A stretch of 52,912 nt of DNA from JAPOQD01 sp964620555 (GCA_964620555.1 CAZUGZ010000010.1:1-52912), one strand, 5' to 3'; counted from the first letter of the stretch, positions 16,009 through 24,907 are shown. A program made the numbers and translations. Notes: generated from the letters alone by a model not told the origin.

Positions 16009-16458
16009 TCAGGCTACCTGTTGTACGGTTGCCTGAACGTCGGCCTTGTCGATGGAGATTTTCCGAGGTTTCATGGCCTCGGGAACTTCCCGTTCCAGTT
16101 CGACGTGCAACAAGCCATTTTCCAGTCTGGCAGAGCAGACCCGGACGTGTTCGGCCAGTTGAAACCGGCGCTCGAAATTGCGAGCCGCAATACCCTGGTA
16201 GAGGTACTGCCGGTTGTCTTCGACGGCCTGCTTGCCGCTGATCAGCAAGGTGTTCTGCTCGCTGGTGATGTCGAGTTCGGACTCGCTGAAACCAGCCACC
16301 GCCATGATGATGCGATAGCGGTTGTCCTCAACCCGTTCCACATTGTAGGGCGGGTAGCCGGAATTGGTGTCGGCAGATACCGAGTTCAACAGGGAAGCCA
16401 TGCGGTCAAAGCCGATAGCGGATCGATACAGCGGGGTCAGATCAATAGAAGTACGCAT
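16009..16458 (-). CDS. Small heat shock protein, Hsp20/IbpA type
   Basis: The 149-residue chaperone binds unfolding proteins and keeps them refoldable. The start MRTSIDLTPLYRSAIGFDRM matches IbpA-type proteins. The alpha-crystallin domain follows (YPPYNVERVEDNRYRIIMAVAGF, then a strand before GIAARNFERRFQL), with ENGLLHVELEREVPEAMKPRKI at the end. I chose the ATG at 16458: GAGGAGG is eight bases upstream, and an ATG two codons earlier is too close to it. The leader holds a sigma-32 promoter and a ROSE-like thermometer, so heat regulation at both transcription and translation is likely. Confidence 0.92.
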   Translation of the reverse strand: MRTSIDLTPLYRSAIGFDRMASLLNSVSADTNSGYPPYNVERVEDNRYRIIMAVAGFSESELDITSEQNTLLISGKQAVEDNRQYLYQGIAARNFERRFQLAEHVRVCSARLENGLLHVELEREVPEAMKPRKISIDKADVQATVQQVA

Positions 16459-16463
16459 TTTCA

Positions 16464-16512
16464 TATCCTCCTCAGAAGCGATACTCAAAGTGGACCTCGA
16501 TTGAGCGTCCAC
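16464..16512 (-). promoter_or_regulatory. ROSE-like RNA thermometer in the hsp20 leader
   Basis: In the transcript, UAUC-G-CUUC can pair with GGAG-GAUA across a UGA loop (16464-16483), hiding the Shine-Dalgarno. The G after UAUC is left bulged. The anti-Shine-Dalgarno contains UCGCU, matching the U(U/C)GCU motif of ROSE elements that control ibpA-type genes. A second hairpin (GTGGAC...GTCCAC) lies just upstream. Melting at heat-shock temperature would free the ribosome site. The fold is drawn by eye. Confidence 0.6.
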
Positions 16513-16519
16513 GCTGGTT

Positions 16520-16548
16520 ATATGGGGCCATCAGGGGGGGATTTCAAG
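16520..16548 (-). promoter_or_regulatory. Sigma-32 (heat-shock) promoter of hsp20
   Basis: On the minus strand, CTTGAAA (16542-16548), a 14-base spacer and CCCCATAT (16520-16527) match the sigma-32 consensus CTTGAAA / CCCCATNT. The -35 element overlaps the stop codon of bioA. Transcription would start near 16513, giving a leader of about 55 bases. Confidence 0.85.
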
Positions 16549-17848
16549 GTCGAATCGCAGGCTCCCGGATTTCAGCTGCTACCTCGACCATGGCCGCGGT
16601 CAGGGTCGCCACCTCGGACTCCTCCATGATGTAGGGCGGCATGGTGTAGAGCAGGTTGCCGAACGGGCGCAGCCACACGCCCCGCGCCACCAACTGCGAC
16701 TGCACCCGCTCCAGCTCCACTGGCCGTTTCAGTTCGATCACCCCGATGGCCCCCAGGCAGCGCACCGAGGCTACCGCTTCCAACCCCGCAGCGGGCGCCA
16801 GCCCGCTCCGCAGCTGCTGCTCCAGGGCCAGTACGCGCCGTTGCCAGTCTCCCGCCAGCAACAGTTCGATGCTGGCGCAGGCAATGGCGCAGGCCAGCGG
16901 GTTGCCCATGAATGTCGGGCCGTGCATCAGGGCACCGGCTTCCCCGGCGCTGATGCCGGCGGCGACCTGCTCGCTGCACAGCGTGGCCGCAAGGCTGACA
17001 TAGCCGCCGGTGAGGGCCTTGCCCAGACAGAGCAGGTCCGGACAAACCGCGGCGTGCTCCAGCGCAAACAGTTTGCCGGTGCGCCCAAAACCGGTAGCGA
17101 TTTCGTCAAAGATCAACAGCACGCCGTGCTCGACACAGAGCTGTTGCAATTGCCGCAGGTAGTCCGGGCTGTAAAACCGCATGCCCCCGGCACCCTGTAC
17201 CACCGGTTCGACAATGACGGCTGCCACCTTTCGACCGTGACGGGCCAGCAGGCGCCGCATGTCCGCCAGGTGGTGCCGGCCGCACACTTCATCGAAAGCA
17301 CAACTCGGTGCCTCCGCAAACCACTGCCTGGGCATGGCCCCGGTGAACAGGTGATGCATACCGGTAACCGGGTCACAGACCGACATGGCACCCAGGGTAT
17401 CGCCGTGGTAGCCGTTGCGCAGGGCGATGAAGTGCCGCTTTTCCGGGTGCCCCGAGGCCTGCCAGTACTGCAGGGCCATTTTCAGCGCCACTTCAACCGA
17501 CACCGAACCGGAATCGCTGAGGAATACGCGGCGCAACGGCGCCGGGGTGAGTTGCACCAACAGACGCCCCAGTTCCACCGCCTGCGGGTGAGTCAGTCCA
17601 CCGAACATTACGTGAGACATGCGCTGCAGTTGCTCGTTGGCGGCGCGATTCAACTGCGGGTGGTTGTAGCCGTGGATGGCGCACCACCAGGAAGACATGC
17701 CGTCCAGCAGGCGGCGGCCATCCGCCAGTTCCAGGTAGACTCCGTGCGCCGCCGACACCGGAATCATTGCGGCGCCCGGCAGGGCCGAGGCATAGGGATG
17801 CCAGAGGTGTTCGCGATCCAGTGCCAGCAGTTGTTCGACGTCGGTCAT
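16544..17848 (-). CDS. bioA: Adenosylmethionine-8-amino-7-oxononanoate aminotransferase
   Basis: BioA converts 7-keto-8-aminopelargonate to 7,8-diaminopelargonate with S-adenosylmethionine as amino donor, in biotin synthesis. The 434-residue PLP enzyme shows LDREHLWHPYAS, DGMSSWWCAIHGYNHP, the GYHGDTLGAMS segment, FDEIATGFGRTG and the PLP lysine K277 in CLGKALTGGY. I chose the ATG at 17848, which shares its A with the TGA of tesA (TGATG) and begins at the family's usual start; the frame continues 13 codons upstream inside tesA. The other bio genes are not in the window. It is probably translated from the tesA transcript. Confidence 0.93.
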   Translation of the reverse strand: MTDVEQLLALDREHLWHPYASALPGAAMIPVSAAHGVYLELADGRRLLDGMSSWWCAIHGYNHPQLNRAANEQLQRMSHVMFGGLTHPQAVELGRLLVQLTPAPLRRVFLSDSGSVSVEVALKMALQYWQASGHPEKRHFIALRNGYHGDTLGAMSVCDPVTGMHHLFTGAMPRQWFAEAPSCAFDEVCGRHHLADMRRLLARHGRKVAAVIVEPVVQGAGGMRFYSPDYLRQLQQLCVEHGVLLIFDEIATGFGRTGKLFALEHAAVCPDLLCLGKALTGGYVSLAATLCSEQVAAGISAGEAGALMHGPTFMGNPLACAIACASIELLLAGDWQRRVLALEQQLRSGLAPAAGLEAVASVRCLGAIGVIELKRPVELERVQSQLVARGVWLRPFGNLLYTMPPYIMEESEVATLTAAMVEVAAEIREPAIRP

Positions 17849-18507
17849 CAGCCAGGGTCGCCGAGCAGTGGCAACAGTTTTGGCCATACCGTGTCCAGCA
17901 GTATTTGCTGGGCCTCGACCCGGGGATGGATACCGTCCTCCTGCATCAGTTCAGCTTCAGTGGCAACCCCCTCCAGCAGAAAGGGCACCAGTGCCACCTG
18001 CTGGCGGGCGGCGAGTTGCGCGTAGCTGTCGCGGAACATGCGGGTATAGCGGGCACCGTAGTTGGGTGGAATTTCCATGCCCAGCAGCAGCACCTCGGCG
18101 CCGGCCCGGCGGCTGCGCAGCACCATCTGCTCCAGGTTTTGCAGCATTTGGGCGATGGGGTAACCGCGCAGACCATCGTTGCCGCCCAGTTCGATAATGA
18201 CGATGGCGGGCCGGTGGCTTTCCAGCAGCGCCGGCAGGCGGGCATTGGCGGCAGCACTGGTCTCGCCGCTGATGCTGGCATTGATGACTCGCCAGCCGCC
18301 GCCGCGATCCGTCAGGCGGGTTTGCAGCCTGGCGGCCCAACCCTGGTGTAGAGACATACCGTAGGCGGCACTGATACTATCTCCCATCAGCAATACATTT
18401 TTTTGCTGTTGCACCTGGGTTGCAGCGGCGGTTCCCATAGCGAGCAGCGACATCAACAGCCACCACCGCGCACGGTGCCGGTGACCGAAAACAGTGCGGT
18501 TAGACAT
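17848..18507 (-). CDS. tesA: Arylesterase / acyl-CoA thioesterase I, SGNH hydrolase
   Basis: The 219-residue periplasmic esterase has a signal peptide (RARWWLLMSLLAMGTAAA), block I GDSISAAYG with the nucleophile S44, SISGETSAAANARLPALL, ELGGNDGLRG (block III) and DGIHP (Asp-His of the triad). TesA hydrolyses acyl thioesters and lipid esters. I placed the start at the ATG at 18507. This codon overlaps the start codon of the divergent ybbA gene within the palindrome CATG (18505-18508). Divergent tesA/ybbA is a known conserved arrangement in gammaproteobacteria. Neither start has a strong Shine-Dalgarno, so a slightly later tesA start (for example at MSLLAMG) is possible. Confidence 0.9.
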   Translation of the reverse strand: MSNRTVFGHRHRARWWLLMSLLAMGTAAATQVQQQKNVLLMGDSISAAYGMSLHQGWAARLQTRLTDRGGGWRVINASISGETSAAANARLPALLESHRPAIVIIELGGNDGLRGYPIAQMLQNLEQMVLRSRRAGAEVLLLGMEIPPNYGARYTRMFRDSYAQLAARQQVALVPFLLEGVATEAELMQEDGIHPRVEAQQILLDTVWPKLLPLLGDPG

Positions 18508-19171
18508 GATCAAGGCCGAGAATCTCCAAAAGCGCGTACCCATGGCGGGCGGCGAACTGGAAATACTGAAAGGAATCGACCTCGAAATCAAGGAGGCCGA
18601 GTCGGTGGCGGTGGTCGGTGCCTCCGGTTCCGGAAAGTCCACCCTGCTGGGATTGCTGGCGGGACTGGACCTGGCCAGCGGTGGCAAAGTCTGGGTCGCC
18701 GGGGTGGAACTGGGCAGTCTCGACGAAGATCAGCGGGCGCGGCTGCGGGCCGAGAAGATCGGTTTTGTGTTTCAATCCTTTCAGTTATTGCCCAGCCTGA
18801 CAGCCCTGGAAAACGTGATGTTGCCGCTGGAGTTGAGCGGCGCGCGGGAGGTCCGGGTCGAGGCCAGAGAACTGCTCCTGCGGGTGGAATTGGGTGAGCG
18901 CGGTGACCACTATCCGCGCCAGTTGTCCGCCGGCGAGCAGCAGCGGGTGGCCATCGCCCGTGCCTTCGCCGCGCAGCCGCCCCTGTTGTTTGCCGATGAA
19001 CCCACCGGCAACCTCGATACCCGAACCGGTGCCCATATCATCGATTTGCTGTTCGAAATGAACCGGGAACGGGCCGCCACCCTGGTGCTGGTCACTCACG
19101 AACAGCGACTGGCACAACGCTGTGACCGACGACTGCACCTGCACGATGGTGCCCTGGTGGGCGAAGACTGA
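18506..19171 (+). CDS. ybbA: ABC transporter ATP-binding protein
   Basis: The 221-residue ATPase has Walker A GASGSGKS (residues 38-45), the Q-loop FVFQSFQLLPSL, the signature LSAGEQQRVAIARA, Walker B LLFADEPTGNLD and the H-loop THE. It belongs to the LolD/MacB group that works with FtsX-like permeases. The next gene encodes such a permease and starts at the A of this gene's TGA (TGATG), so the two form a complex. The substrate is unknown; YbbAP is linked with TesA in many gammaproteobacteria. The start shares bases with the divergent tesA start. Confidence 0.9.
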   Translation: MIKAENLQKRVPMAGGELEILKGIDLEIKEAESVAVVGASGSGKSTLLGLLAGLDLASGGKVWVAGVELGSLDEDQRARLRAEKIGFVFQSFQLLPSLTALENVMLPLELSGAREVRVEARELLLRVELGERGDHYPRQLSAGEQQRVAIARAFAAQPPLLFADEPTGNLDTRTGAHIIDLLFEMNRERAATLVLVTHEQRLAQRCDRRLHLHDGALVGED

Positions 19172-21648
19172 TGCGGCTTTCACCATTGCGCATGCTGGTC
19201 CGCGATTGGCGCGGAGGAGAACTGGGCGTGTTGCTGGGGGCATTGCTCATTGCCGTGGCCGTCGTCTCAGGTATCAGCGCGTTTACCGGTCGCCTGCAAA
19301 ATGCCCTGGAACAGGACAGCCACCGTCTCCTCGCGGCGGACCGGGTGCTATCCAGCTCGCAGGAAGCGGACGCCCGCTGGTTGCTGGAAGCGTCTGCACG
19401 GGGTTTGAGAACGGCCCGTACGCTCAGCTTCCCCTCCATGCTCCACAGCGGTGATCAGGCCATGCACCTGACCGCGCTCAAGGCGGTCAGCGAGCACTAT
19501 CCCCTGCGCGGCGTCGTGCTGATCAGCGAACAACCATATGGGCCGCCACGCGAGGCCGGGCGGGGCCCGGCAGCGGGTAACCTGTGGCTGGAGCCGCGCC
19601 TGTTCGCCCTGCTGGACGTCGCTCCCGGCGACCAGATCAACGTCGGTCATGCCCGCTTGCGGGTCACCGCCGCGTTGCGCAGCGAGCCGGACCGGGCCGG
19701 CGGGAATATCGCCAGCTATGCTCCCAGGGTGATGATGAACTACCGGGACCTGGCGGCAACCGGCCTGGTGCAGCCCGGAAGCCGGGTCGAGTATCGACAG
19801 TTGTACGCGGGTGAAGCCGGGCAGATCGATCGATTTTCCGAATGGCTGACACCGCAGCTGGTGCCCGGACAGGAATGGCTGGACGTCGGCAGCAACCAGC
19901 GGAGCATCGACAGAACGCTGGCACGGGCCGAGCAATTCCTGTTGCTGGCGGGCAGTCTCGGGGTGGTGCTGGCGGGGGTCGCCATGGCCCTGGCGGCACA
20001 CCGATTCAGTGAACGCCACTATCCTCACGTCGCCGTCATGAAGAGTCTGGGCAGCACCTCGAATGCCATCAACCGCCTCTATGGCAGCAGTCTGTTGCTG
20101 CTGGCCACGGTCGCCAGCGTGCTGGGCTGTGGCCTGGGTTGGGCCATACAGGAGAGCTTCTTCCTGCTGCTGAGAGAATCGCTGCCGCTGCCACCGGGGC
20201 CCGCTGGAATCCAGCCCTATTTGGTCGGTAGCGTCACCGCCCTGGTTTGTCTGGGCAGTTTTGCCTGGCCGCCGCTGCGCCGACTGGGCAGTGTCTCACC
20301 GCTGCGGGTGCTGCGCCGGGACCTGCCGGCGGAAAACCGCCACAATGCCCAGGACTACCTGTTGGGCCTGGCCGCGGTGGCACTGATCATGTTCTGGTAC
20401 AGCGGCGACTGGCAGCTGACACTGGCGGTGTTGGCTGGAATGCTGACCTCGGCGGCCCTCGCTGCAGTGGTCGCACTGCTGTTGCTGCGCGGCGGACGGC
20501 GGCTGGGCATGCGCGCCGGCAGTATCTGGCGCCTGGCGATGGCCGGTCTGCAGCGGCGGGGGGTAGCCAATACCCTGCAGGTGGTCGTGTTCTCCATGGC
20601 CATCATGCTGTTGTTGATCCTGCTGCTGGTGCGCACTGCGCTGCTCGAAGAGTGGCAACGGCAATTGCCCGTCGGCACGCCCAATCACTTTCTGTTGAAC
20701 ATAGCACCGCATCAGGTCGCCGCCGTTGAACGGACGCTGCGCCGGGCCGGGGTGCACACGCAGCCCCCCGCGCCGATGATTCGTGGCCGAGTCACCCACG
20801 CCGACGGGCAGGCCCTGGCCAGCGCCGGATTCCAGCAGCAGGGTCGCCGGGAGCGGGAAAGCAATTTGTCCTGGTCGGCGCAACTGCCCACCAGCAACCA
20901 ACTGGTGGCGGGCGCCTGGTGGCCACCGGACAGCGCGGCCGCGCTGGTATCGGTCGAACAGGAAATGGCCGACGAACTGGGTGTACGAGTGGGCAGCAGC
21001 CTGCGGTTTCAAATCGGTTCGCAGAGCCTGGCAGTTCGGGTGGCGAATATTCGCCGGGTGGACTGGGAAAGCATGCAGCCCAATTTCTGGATGTTGTTTC
21101 CGCCCGGGCTGTTGCGGAACTATCCGGCGACCTACATGAGCAGCTTTCACCTGCCAGCGGGAGAGAAAACCTTCCTGAACCAACTGGTGCGCCAGTTTCC
21201 CACCGTGAGCGTGGTGGAAATGGATGTGGTACTACGGCAGCTTCGCAGCATCATCGGCCAGGTTTCGGCCGCCGTCGAACTGGTATTGGGAATGATCCTG
21301 GCCGCTGGTGCACTGGTACTGATCGCCGGCGTACAGGCCAGTGTCGATTCCCGTCGCCAGGAGAGCGCCTTGCTGCGTTCCCTGGGGGCTCGGCGCGGCC
21401 TGCTGTTGGGCTCCCTGTGGATCGAATTTTCCGCACTGGGCCTGTGCGCCGGGTTGCTGGCCGCGGTTGGGGCGGAGCTATCGGTCTGGTTGCTGCAATC
21501 CCGGGTTCTGGAGATGGACTATGTGGCGCATCCCCTGTTGTGGCTGCTCGGTCCCCTCAGTGGGGTGCTGCTGATCGGAGTGTTGGGAGTGTGGAGCTGC
21601 CGTCGGGTGGTTTCCACTCCACCACTGGTGGTGCTGCGGGAGTTGTGA
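19171..21648 (+). CDS. ybbP: FtsX-like ABC transporter permease
   Basis: This 825-residue inner-membrane protein has an N-terminal transmembrane helix (ELGVLLGALLIAVAVVSGISAF), a large periplasmic domain, two clusters of helices around residues 250-420 and 470-495, a second periplasmic region, and a C-terminal FtsX domain (about 690-815) ending TPPLVVLREL. This duplicated layout is that of YbbP-type permeases, close to the E. coli length. Its start overlaps the ybbA stop. It probably takes part in moving or extracting a lipid or lipoprotein-like substrate, using ATP hydrolysis by YbbA; this is inference from the MacB/LolCDE group. Confidence 0.88.
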   Translation: MRLSPLRMLVRDWRGGELGVLLGALLIAVAVVSGISAFTGRLQNALEQDSHRLLAADRVLSSSQEADARWLLEASARGLRTARTLSFPSMLHSGDQAMHLTALKAVSEHYPLRGVVLISEQPYGPPREAGRGPAAGNLWLEPRLFALLDVAPGDQINVGHARLRVTAALRSEPDRAGGNIASYAPRVMMNYRDLAATGLVQPGSRVEYRQLYAGEAGQIDRFSEWLTPQLVPGQEWLDVGSNQRSIDRTLARAEQFLLLAGSLGVVLAGVAMALAAHRFSERHYPHVAVMKSLGSTSNAINRLYGSSLLLLATVASVLGCGLGWAIQESFFLLLRESLPLPPGPAGIQPYLVGSVTALVCLGSFAWPPLRRLGSVSPLRVLRRDLPAENRHNAQDYLLGLAAVALIMFWYSGDWQLTLAVLAGMLTSAALAAVVALLLLRGGRRLGMRAGSIWRLAMAGLQRRGVANTLQVVVFSMAIMLLLILLLVRTALLEEWQRQLPVGTPNHFLLNIAPHQVAAVERTLRRAGVHTQPPAPMIRGRVTHADGQALASAGFQQQGRRERESNLSWSAQLPTSNQLVAGAWWPPDSAAALVSVEQEMADELGVRVGSSLRFQIGSQSLAVRVANIRRVDWESMQPNFWMLFPPGLLRNYPATYMSSFHLPAGEKTFLNQLVRQFPTVSVVEMDVVLRQLRSIIGQVSAAVELVLGMILAAGALVLIAGVQASVDSRRQESALLRSLGARRGLLLGSLWIEFSALGLCAGLLAAVGAELSVWLLQSRVLEMDYVAHPLLWLLGPLSGVLLIGVLGVWSCRRVVSTPPLVVLREL

Positions 21649-21660
21649 GCGCTGTACCGG

Positions 21661-22641
21661 TCAGGGCAACAGGTGCCGTATTGCATCGCGCTCGGCCAGC
21701 AATTCATCCGCGCTGCGCCGCATTCTGGTGCGGCTGAAATCGTTTATCTCCAGCCCCGGCACCACCTGCCAGTTGCCGTCGTGACAGCGGCAGGGGAATG
21801 AGTAGAGCAGCCCCGGGTCGATATCGTAGCTGCCGTCGGCCACGACTCCCATGGATACCCAGTCTTCGCCATCGGTGCCCCGCACCCAGTCGCGCAGGTG
21901 GGCGATGGCGGCATTGGCGGCAGAAGCGGCAGAGGAGGCGCCGCGGGCGTCGATGATGGCGGCGCCGCGCTGCTGCACTGTGGGGATGAACTGCCGCTCG
22001 TACCAGTGCTGTTCCACCAGTTCCATGGCCGGCCGGCCGGCGACCCTGGCGTGGAACAGATCCGGATACTGGGTGGCGGAATGATTGCCCCAGATCGTCA
22101 TGTTGGAAACTTCCGTGACCGGATGAGCAGTGTGCAGGGCCAGTTGGGTTTTGGCCCGGTTGTGATCCAGGCGCATCATGGCGGTGAAGTTTGCAGGGTC
22201 TATATCCGGGGCGTTGCACTGGGCGATCAAGGCATTGGTGTTGGCCGGATTGCCCACCACCAGCACCTTGATATCGCGGCTTGCACAGTCGTTGATGGCC
22301 TGGCCCTGCACTGAAAAAATGGCTGCATTGGCGGCCAGCAGGTCGTTGCGCTCCATCCCGGGTCCACGGGGGCGGGCACCCACCAGCAGGGCGTAGTCGG
22401 TATTCTCGAAGGCCAGCCTGGGGTCGGCCGTGCAGACGATGCCGGCCAACAGCGGAAAGGCGCAATCCTCCAGCTCCATGCGCACCCCCTCCAGGGCGGC
22501 CATGGCCGGTTCGATGTCCAGCAGTTGCAGGATCACGGGCTGCCGCTCGCCGAGCATGGCACCGGATGCGATGCGAAATAACAGGGAGTAACCGATTTGA
22601 CCGGCCGCGCCGGTAACGGCTACCCGAACGGGTGCATTCAT
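21661..22641 (-). CDS. mdh: Malate dehydrogenase (NAD-dependent)
   Basis: The 326-residue enzyme oxidises malate to oxaloacetate in the TCA cycle. It shows the Rossmann motif GAAGQIGYSLLFRIASG, the substrate arginines R90 and R92 (GARPRGPGM), VVGNPANTNA, RLDHNRAKTQLA (R157, D159) and the catalytic H187 in WGNHSATQYPD. This is the cytosolic-type MDH group found in many proteobacteria. I chose the ATG at 22641 with GAGGAAA upstream; 58 further upstream codons in frame are not MDH. It is divergent from ccmA across about 150 bases. Confidence 0.93.
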   Translation of the reverse strand: MNAPVRVAVTGAAGQIGYSLLFRIASGAMLGERQPVILQLLDIEPAMAALEGVRMELEDCAFPLLAGIVCTADPRLAFENTDYALLVGARPRGPGMERNDLLAANAAIFSVQGQAINDCASRDIKVLVVGNPANTNALIAQCNAPDIDPANFTAMMRLDHNRAKTQLALHTAHPVTEVSNMTIWGNHSATQYPDLFHARVAGRPAMELVEQHWYERQFIPTVQQRGAAIIDARGASSAASAANAAIAHLRDWVRGTDGEDWVSMGVVADGSYDIDPGLLYSFPCRCHDGNWQVVPGLEINDFSRTRMRRSADELLAERDAIRHLLP

Positions 22642-22729
22642 GACAGTGGTTTCCTCGTCCTCGGGTGGCAGTCGTGGGCGGGCAAGTCTACTGCGAAAGC
22701 GCGGAGCTTTTCCAGAGCCGGGGTTTGCG

Positions 22730-22758
22730 TTGGGCTTTGCCGCCAAAGCGCGTAAAAT
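22730..22758 (+). promoter_or_regulatory. Candidate promoter of the ccm operon
   Basis: TTGGGC (22730-22735), a 17-base spacer and TAAAAT (22753-22758) fit a sigma-70 promoter. It would start transcription near 22765, about 25 bases before the ccmA start, in the short divergent region shared with mdh. Confidence 0.5.
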
Positions 22759-22790
22759 CCGCGCTCGACCAGCTCCGGGTGAGGGCCATC

Positions 22791-23417
22791 GTGTCCCAGT
22801 TTTCCCAGCCACCAAAGACCGGGTTCGACGAACTGCTGCGTATCGAGGGACTCACCCTCGAGCGGGGGGGGCGCCAACTGCTGCACCAGTTTGATCTCAG
22901 TCTGACTGCCGGCGATCTACTCTGGATAGAGGGCGCAAACGGCTCCGGAAAAACCAGCCTGCTGCGCTATATGGCGGGTCTGGCGCCTTCCTCCGGACGT
23001 GGCAAACTGCAGCGGCGCGAAGGGGAAATTCTCTACCTGGGGCACAAACCGGCCATCAAGTCGGCGTTGACGGCACGGGAAAATCTGCAATGGTACTGTC
23101 GCGGCCATGGCTGGGGGCTGGATTCCATCGAAATTGCCCTGCAGCGGGTCGGTCTGCTGGCCAGCCAGCATCAACTGTGCCAGCACCTGTCGCTGGGACA
23201 GCAGCGCCGGGTCGGTCTGGCGCGCATCTACCTGAGCGAGGCGCCACTGTGGTTGCTGGACGAACCGTTCAGCGCCATGGACGCGGCCGGAGTGCGTCCG
23301 CTGGTGGAGCGGATGGTGCAACACGTTGCCGGCGGCGGGGCAGTGGTGCTGGCTTCGCACCAGGCACTGCCGGTCGATTACCCGGTGCGCAAACTGTTGC
23401 TGGAGTTCGCTGCGTGA
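22791..23417 (+). CDS. ccmA: Heme exporter ATP-binding protein CcmA
   Basis: CcmA is the ATPase of the CcmABCD complex that releases heme-loaded CcmE for cytochrome c maturation. The 208-residue product has Walker A GANGSGKT (48-55), the signature LSLGQQRRVGLARI, Walker B WLLDEPFSAMD and the H-loop ASHQ. I chose the GTG at 22791 with GAGGG just upstream; this gives the family's usual length, whereas the longer open frame has no homology. It is the first gene of a complete ccm operon. Confidence 0.93.
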   Translation: MSQFSQPPKTGFDELLRIEGLTLERGGRQLLHQFDLSLTAGDLLWIEGANGSGKTSLLRYMAGLAPSSGRGKLQRREGEILYLGHKPAIKSALTARENLQWYCRGHGWGLDSIEIALQRVGLLASQHQLCQHLSLGQQRRVGLARIYLSEAPLWLLDEPFSAMDAAGVRPLVERMVQHVAGGGAVVLASHQALPVDYPVRKLLLEFAA

Positions 23418-24100
23418 TCCGGGTGGGGGACGGATACCTTCGCGCCCTGTTGCGGCGGCAGTTGTTGTTGGCGCTGCGCCGTCCGGTCGAGGCGGCCAAC
23501 CCCCTGCTGTTTTTTGCCCTGGTGATGCTGTTGTTTCCCCTGGGCCTTGGGCCGCAAGCCGATCAACTGGCGCGTTTCGCCCCCGGCATATTCTGGATCA
23601 TCGCCCTGCTGTCCACCCTGTTGGCGGCGGGAGGACTGTTTCGCGAGGATTATGAAGACGGTTGCCTGGAACAGTTGTTGCTGCTGCCGCGGCCGCTGTA
23701 CCTCAGCTGCCTGGGCTACGCCCTGGCCCACTGGCTGACAGGGGCGTTGCCGCTGATTCTGCTGGCTCCTCTGTTTGCTTCGATGTTGCAATTGCCCACC
23801 GCTGCCCTCCCCACACTGCTGGTGAGTCTCCTGTTCGGCACCGGGGTTTTGAGTTTGCTCAGCACCATCGGCGCCGCCCTCACGCTCGGCGTCAAACGCG
23901 GTGGCACCTTGCTGTCGCTGTTGATTCTGCCGTTGTATTTGCCGGTGCTGATCCTCGGCAGCGGGGCGCTGCGGCTGGCTGCGCACGGTGAATCGGCCCA
24001 GCCCCAGATACTGGTGCTGGCCGGCCTGCTGTCGCTGGCAATAGCGCTGGCACCCTTCGCCTGCGCCGGCGGACTTCGCCTCTCGGTAGAGGCAGGGTAG
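23414..24100 (+). CDS. ccmB: Heme exporter membrane protein CcmB
   Basis: The 228-residue membrane subunit of the CcmAB transporter has about six hydrophobic segments, the conserved LFREDYEDGCLEQLLLLP and LPLYLPVLILGSGA. The GTG start overlaps the ccmA stop (GTGA), which means translational coupling. A long open frame upstream in the same frame is the antisense-free shadow of ccmA and is not part of the gene. Confidence 0.92.
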   Translation: MIRVGDGYLRALLRRQLLLALRRPVEAANPLLFFALVMLLFPLGLGPQADQLARFAPGIFWIIALLSTLLAAGGLFREDYEDGCLEQLLLLPRPLYLSCLGYALAHWLTGALPLILLAPLFASMLQLPTAALPTLLVSLLFGTGVLSLLSTIGAALTLGVKRGGTLLSLLILPLYLPVLILGSGALRLAAHGESAQPQILVLAGLLSLAIALAPFACAGGLRLSVEAG

Positions 24101-24151
24101 GTTCGGCAGGATGACAGCGCTATACTTCCGCCGGTGCCAACGTTGAATGTC

Positions 24152-24907
24152 ATGTGGACTTTCTTCCATAAACTCGGTTCTCCACCCTGGATGTACCAGA
24201 TCAGCGCTATCATCCTGCGCTGGCTGCTGCCGGTGACCCTGTTGCTGCTGGTTTGGGGTGGAGTCTGGGGCCTGTTCTATGCCCCGCCGGATTTCCGCCA
24301 GGGCCACAGCTTTCGCATTGTCTATATCCATGTGCCGGCCTCGGTCGTAGCGCTGGCGGCGTACTATGTAATGGCCATCGCAGGGGCCATCAGCCTGGTC
24401 TGGAAGATGAAGATGGCCGCTATCGTCCTGCGCTGCTGCGCCCCCATTGGTGCCGCCCTCACCTCTCTGGGCCTGCTGTCGGGGGCGGTCTGGGCCAGGC
24501 CCACCTGGGGCACCTGGTGGGTCTGGGATGCCCGCACCACCTCCATGCTGATCCTGTTGTTTCTCTACCTGGGAGTGGTGGCGCTGTATGAGGCCTGGGA
24601 CGATGAAGCGCTCGGCGCCAGGGCCTGTGCACTGTTGGCACTGGTGGGAACGGTCAACATCCCCATCATCTACAAATCGGTGGATTGGTGGTACAGCCTG
24701 CATCAACCGGCCACCATTCGCTTTACCGAAGCGTCGACCATGCACAGTTCCATGCTGCAGCCGCTGTGGTTGATGATCGTGGCGTTCTACTGCCTGTTCG
24801 CCTGCAGCCTGCTGCTCGCCATGCGTGCGGAAATCCTGCGTCGCGAAGCCACCACTGCATGGGTGCGCAGCCTGTTGCGGGGTGGGGAGGGCGCCAGTGC
24901 AGTTTGA
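24152..24907 (+). CDS. ccmC: Heme-handling membrane protein CcmC
   Basis: CcmC is a 251-residue six-helix membrane protein that presents heme to CcmE. It starts MWTFFHKLGSPPWMYQI, as in known CcmC proteins, and holds the periplasmic tryptophan-rich motif WGTWWVWDARTTS between conserved histidines (YIHVPASV and STMHSSML). I chose the ATG at 24152; an in-frame GTG at 24134 is possible but adds six residues unlike the family. Its end overlaps ccmD by 11 bases. Confidence 0.93.
   Translation: MWTFFHKLGSPPWMYQISAIILRWLLPVTLLLLVWGGVWGLFYAPPDFRQGHSFRIVYIHVPASVVALAAYYVMAIAGAISLVWKMKMAAIVLRCCAPIGAALTSLGLLSGAVWARPTWGTWWVWDARTTSMLILLFLYLGVVALYEAWDDEALGARACALLALVGTVNIPIIYKSVDWWYSLHQPATIRFTEASTMHSSMLQPLWLMIVAFYCLFACSLLLAMRAEILRREATTAWVRSLLRGGEGASAV

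Noticed and set aside
18508..18687. N-terminal extension of tesA by 60 codons
   Set aside because: It would run antisense into ybbA and bury the signal peptide; the known family start fits 18507.
23090..23413. Upstream extension of ccmB
   Set aside because: It overlaps ccmA in another frame; the GTG at 23414 coupled to the ccmA stop gives the usual protein.
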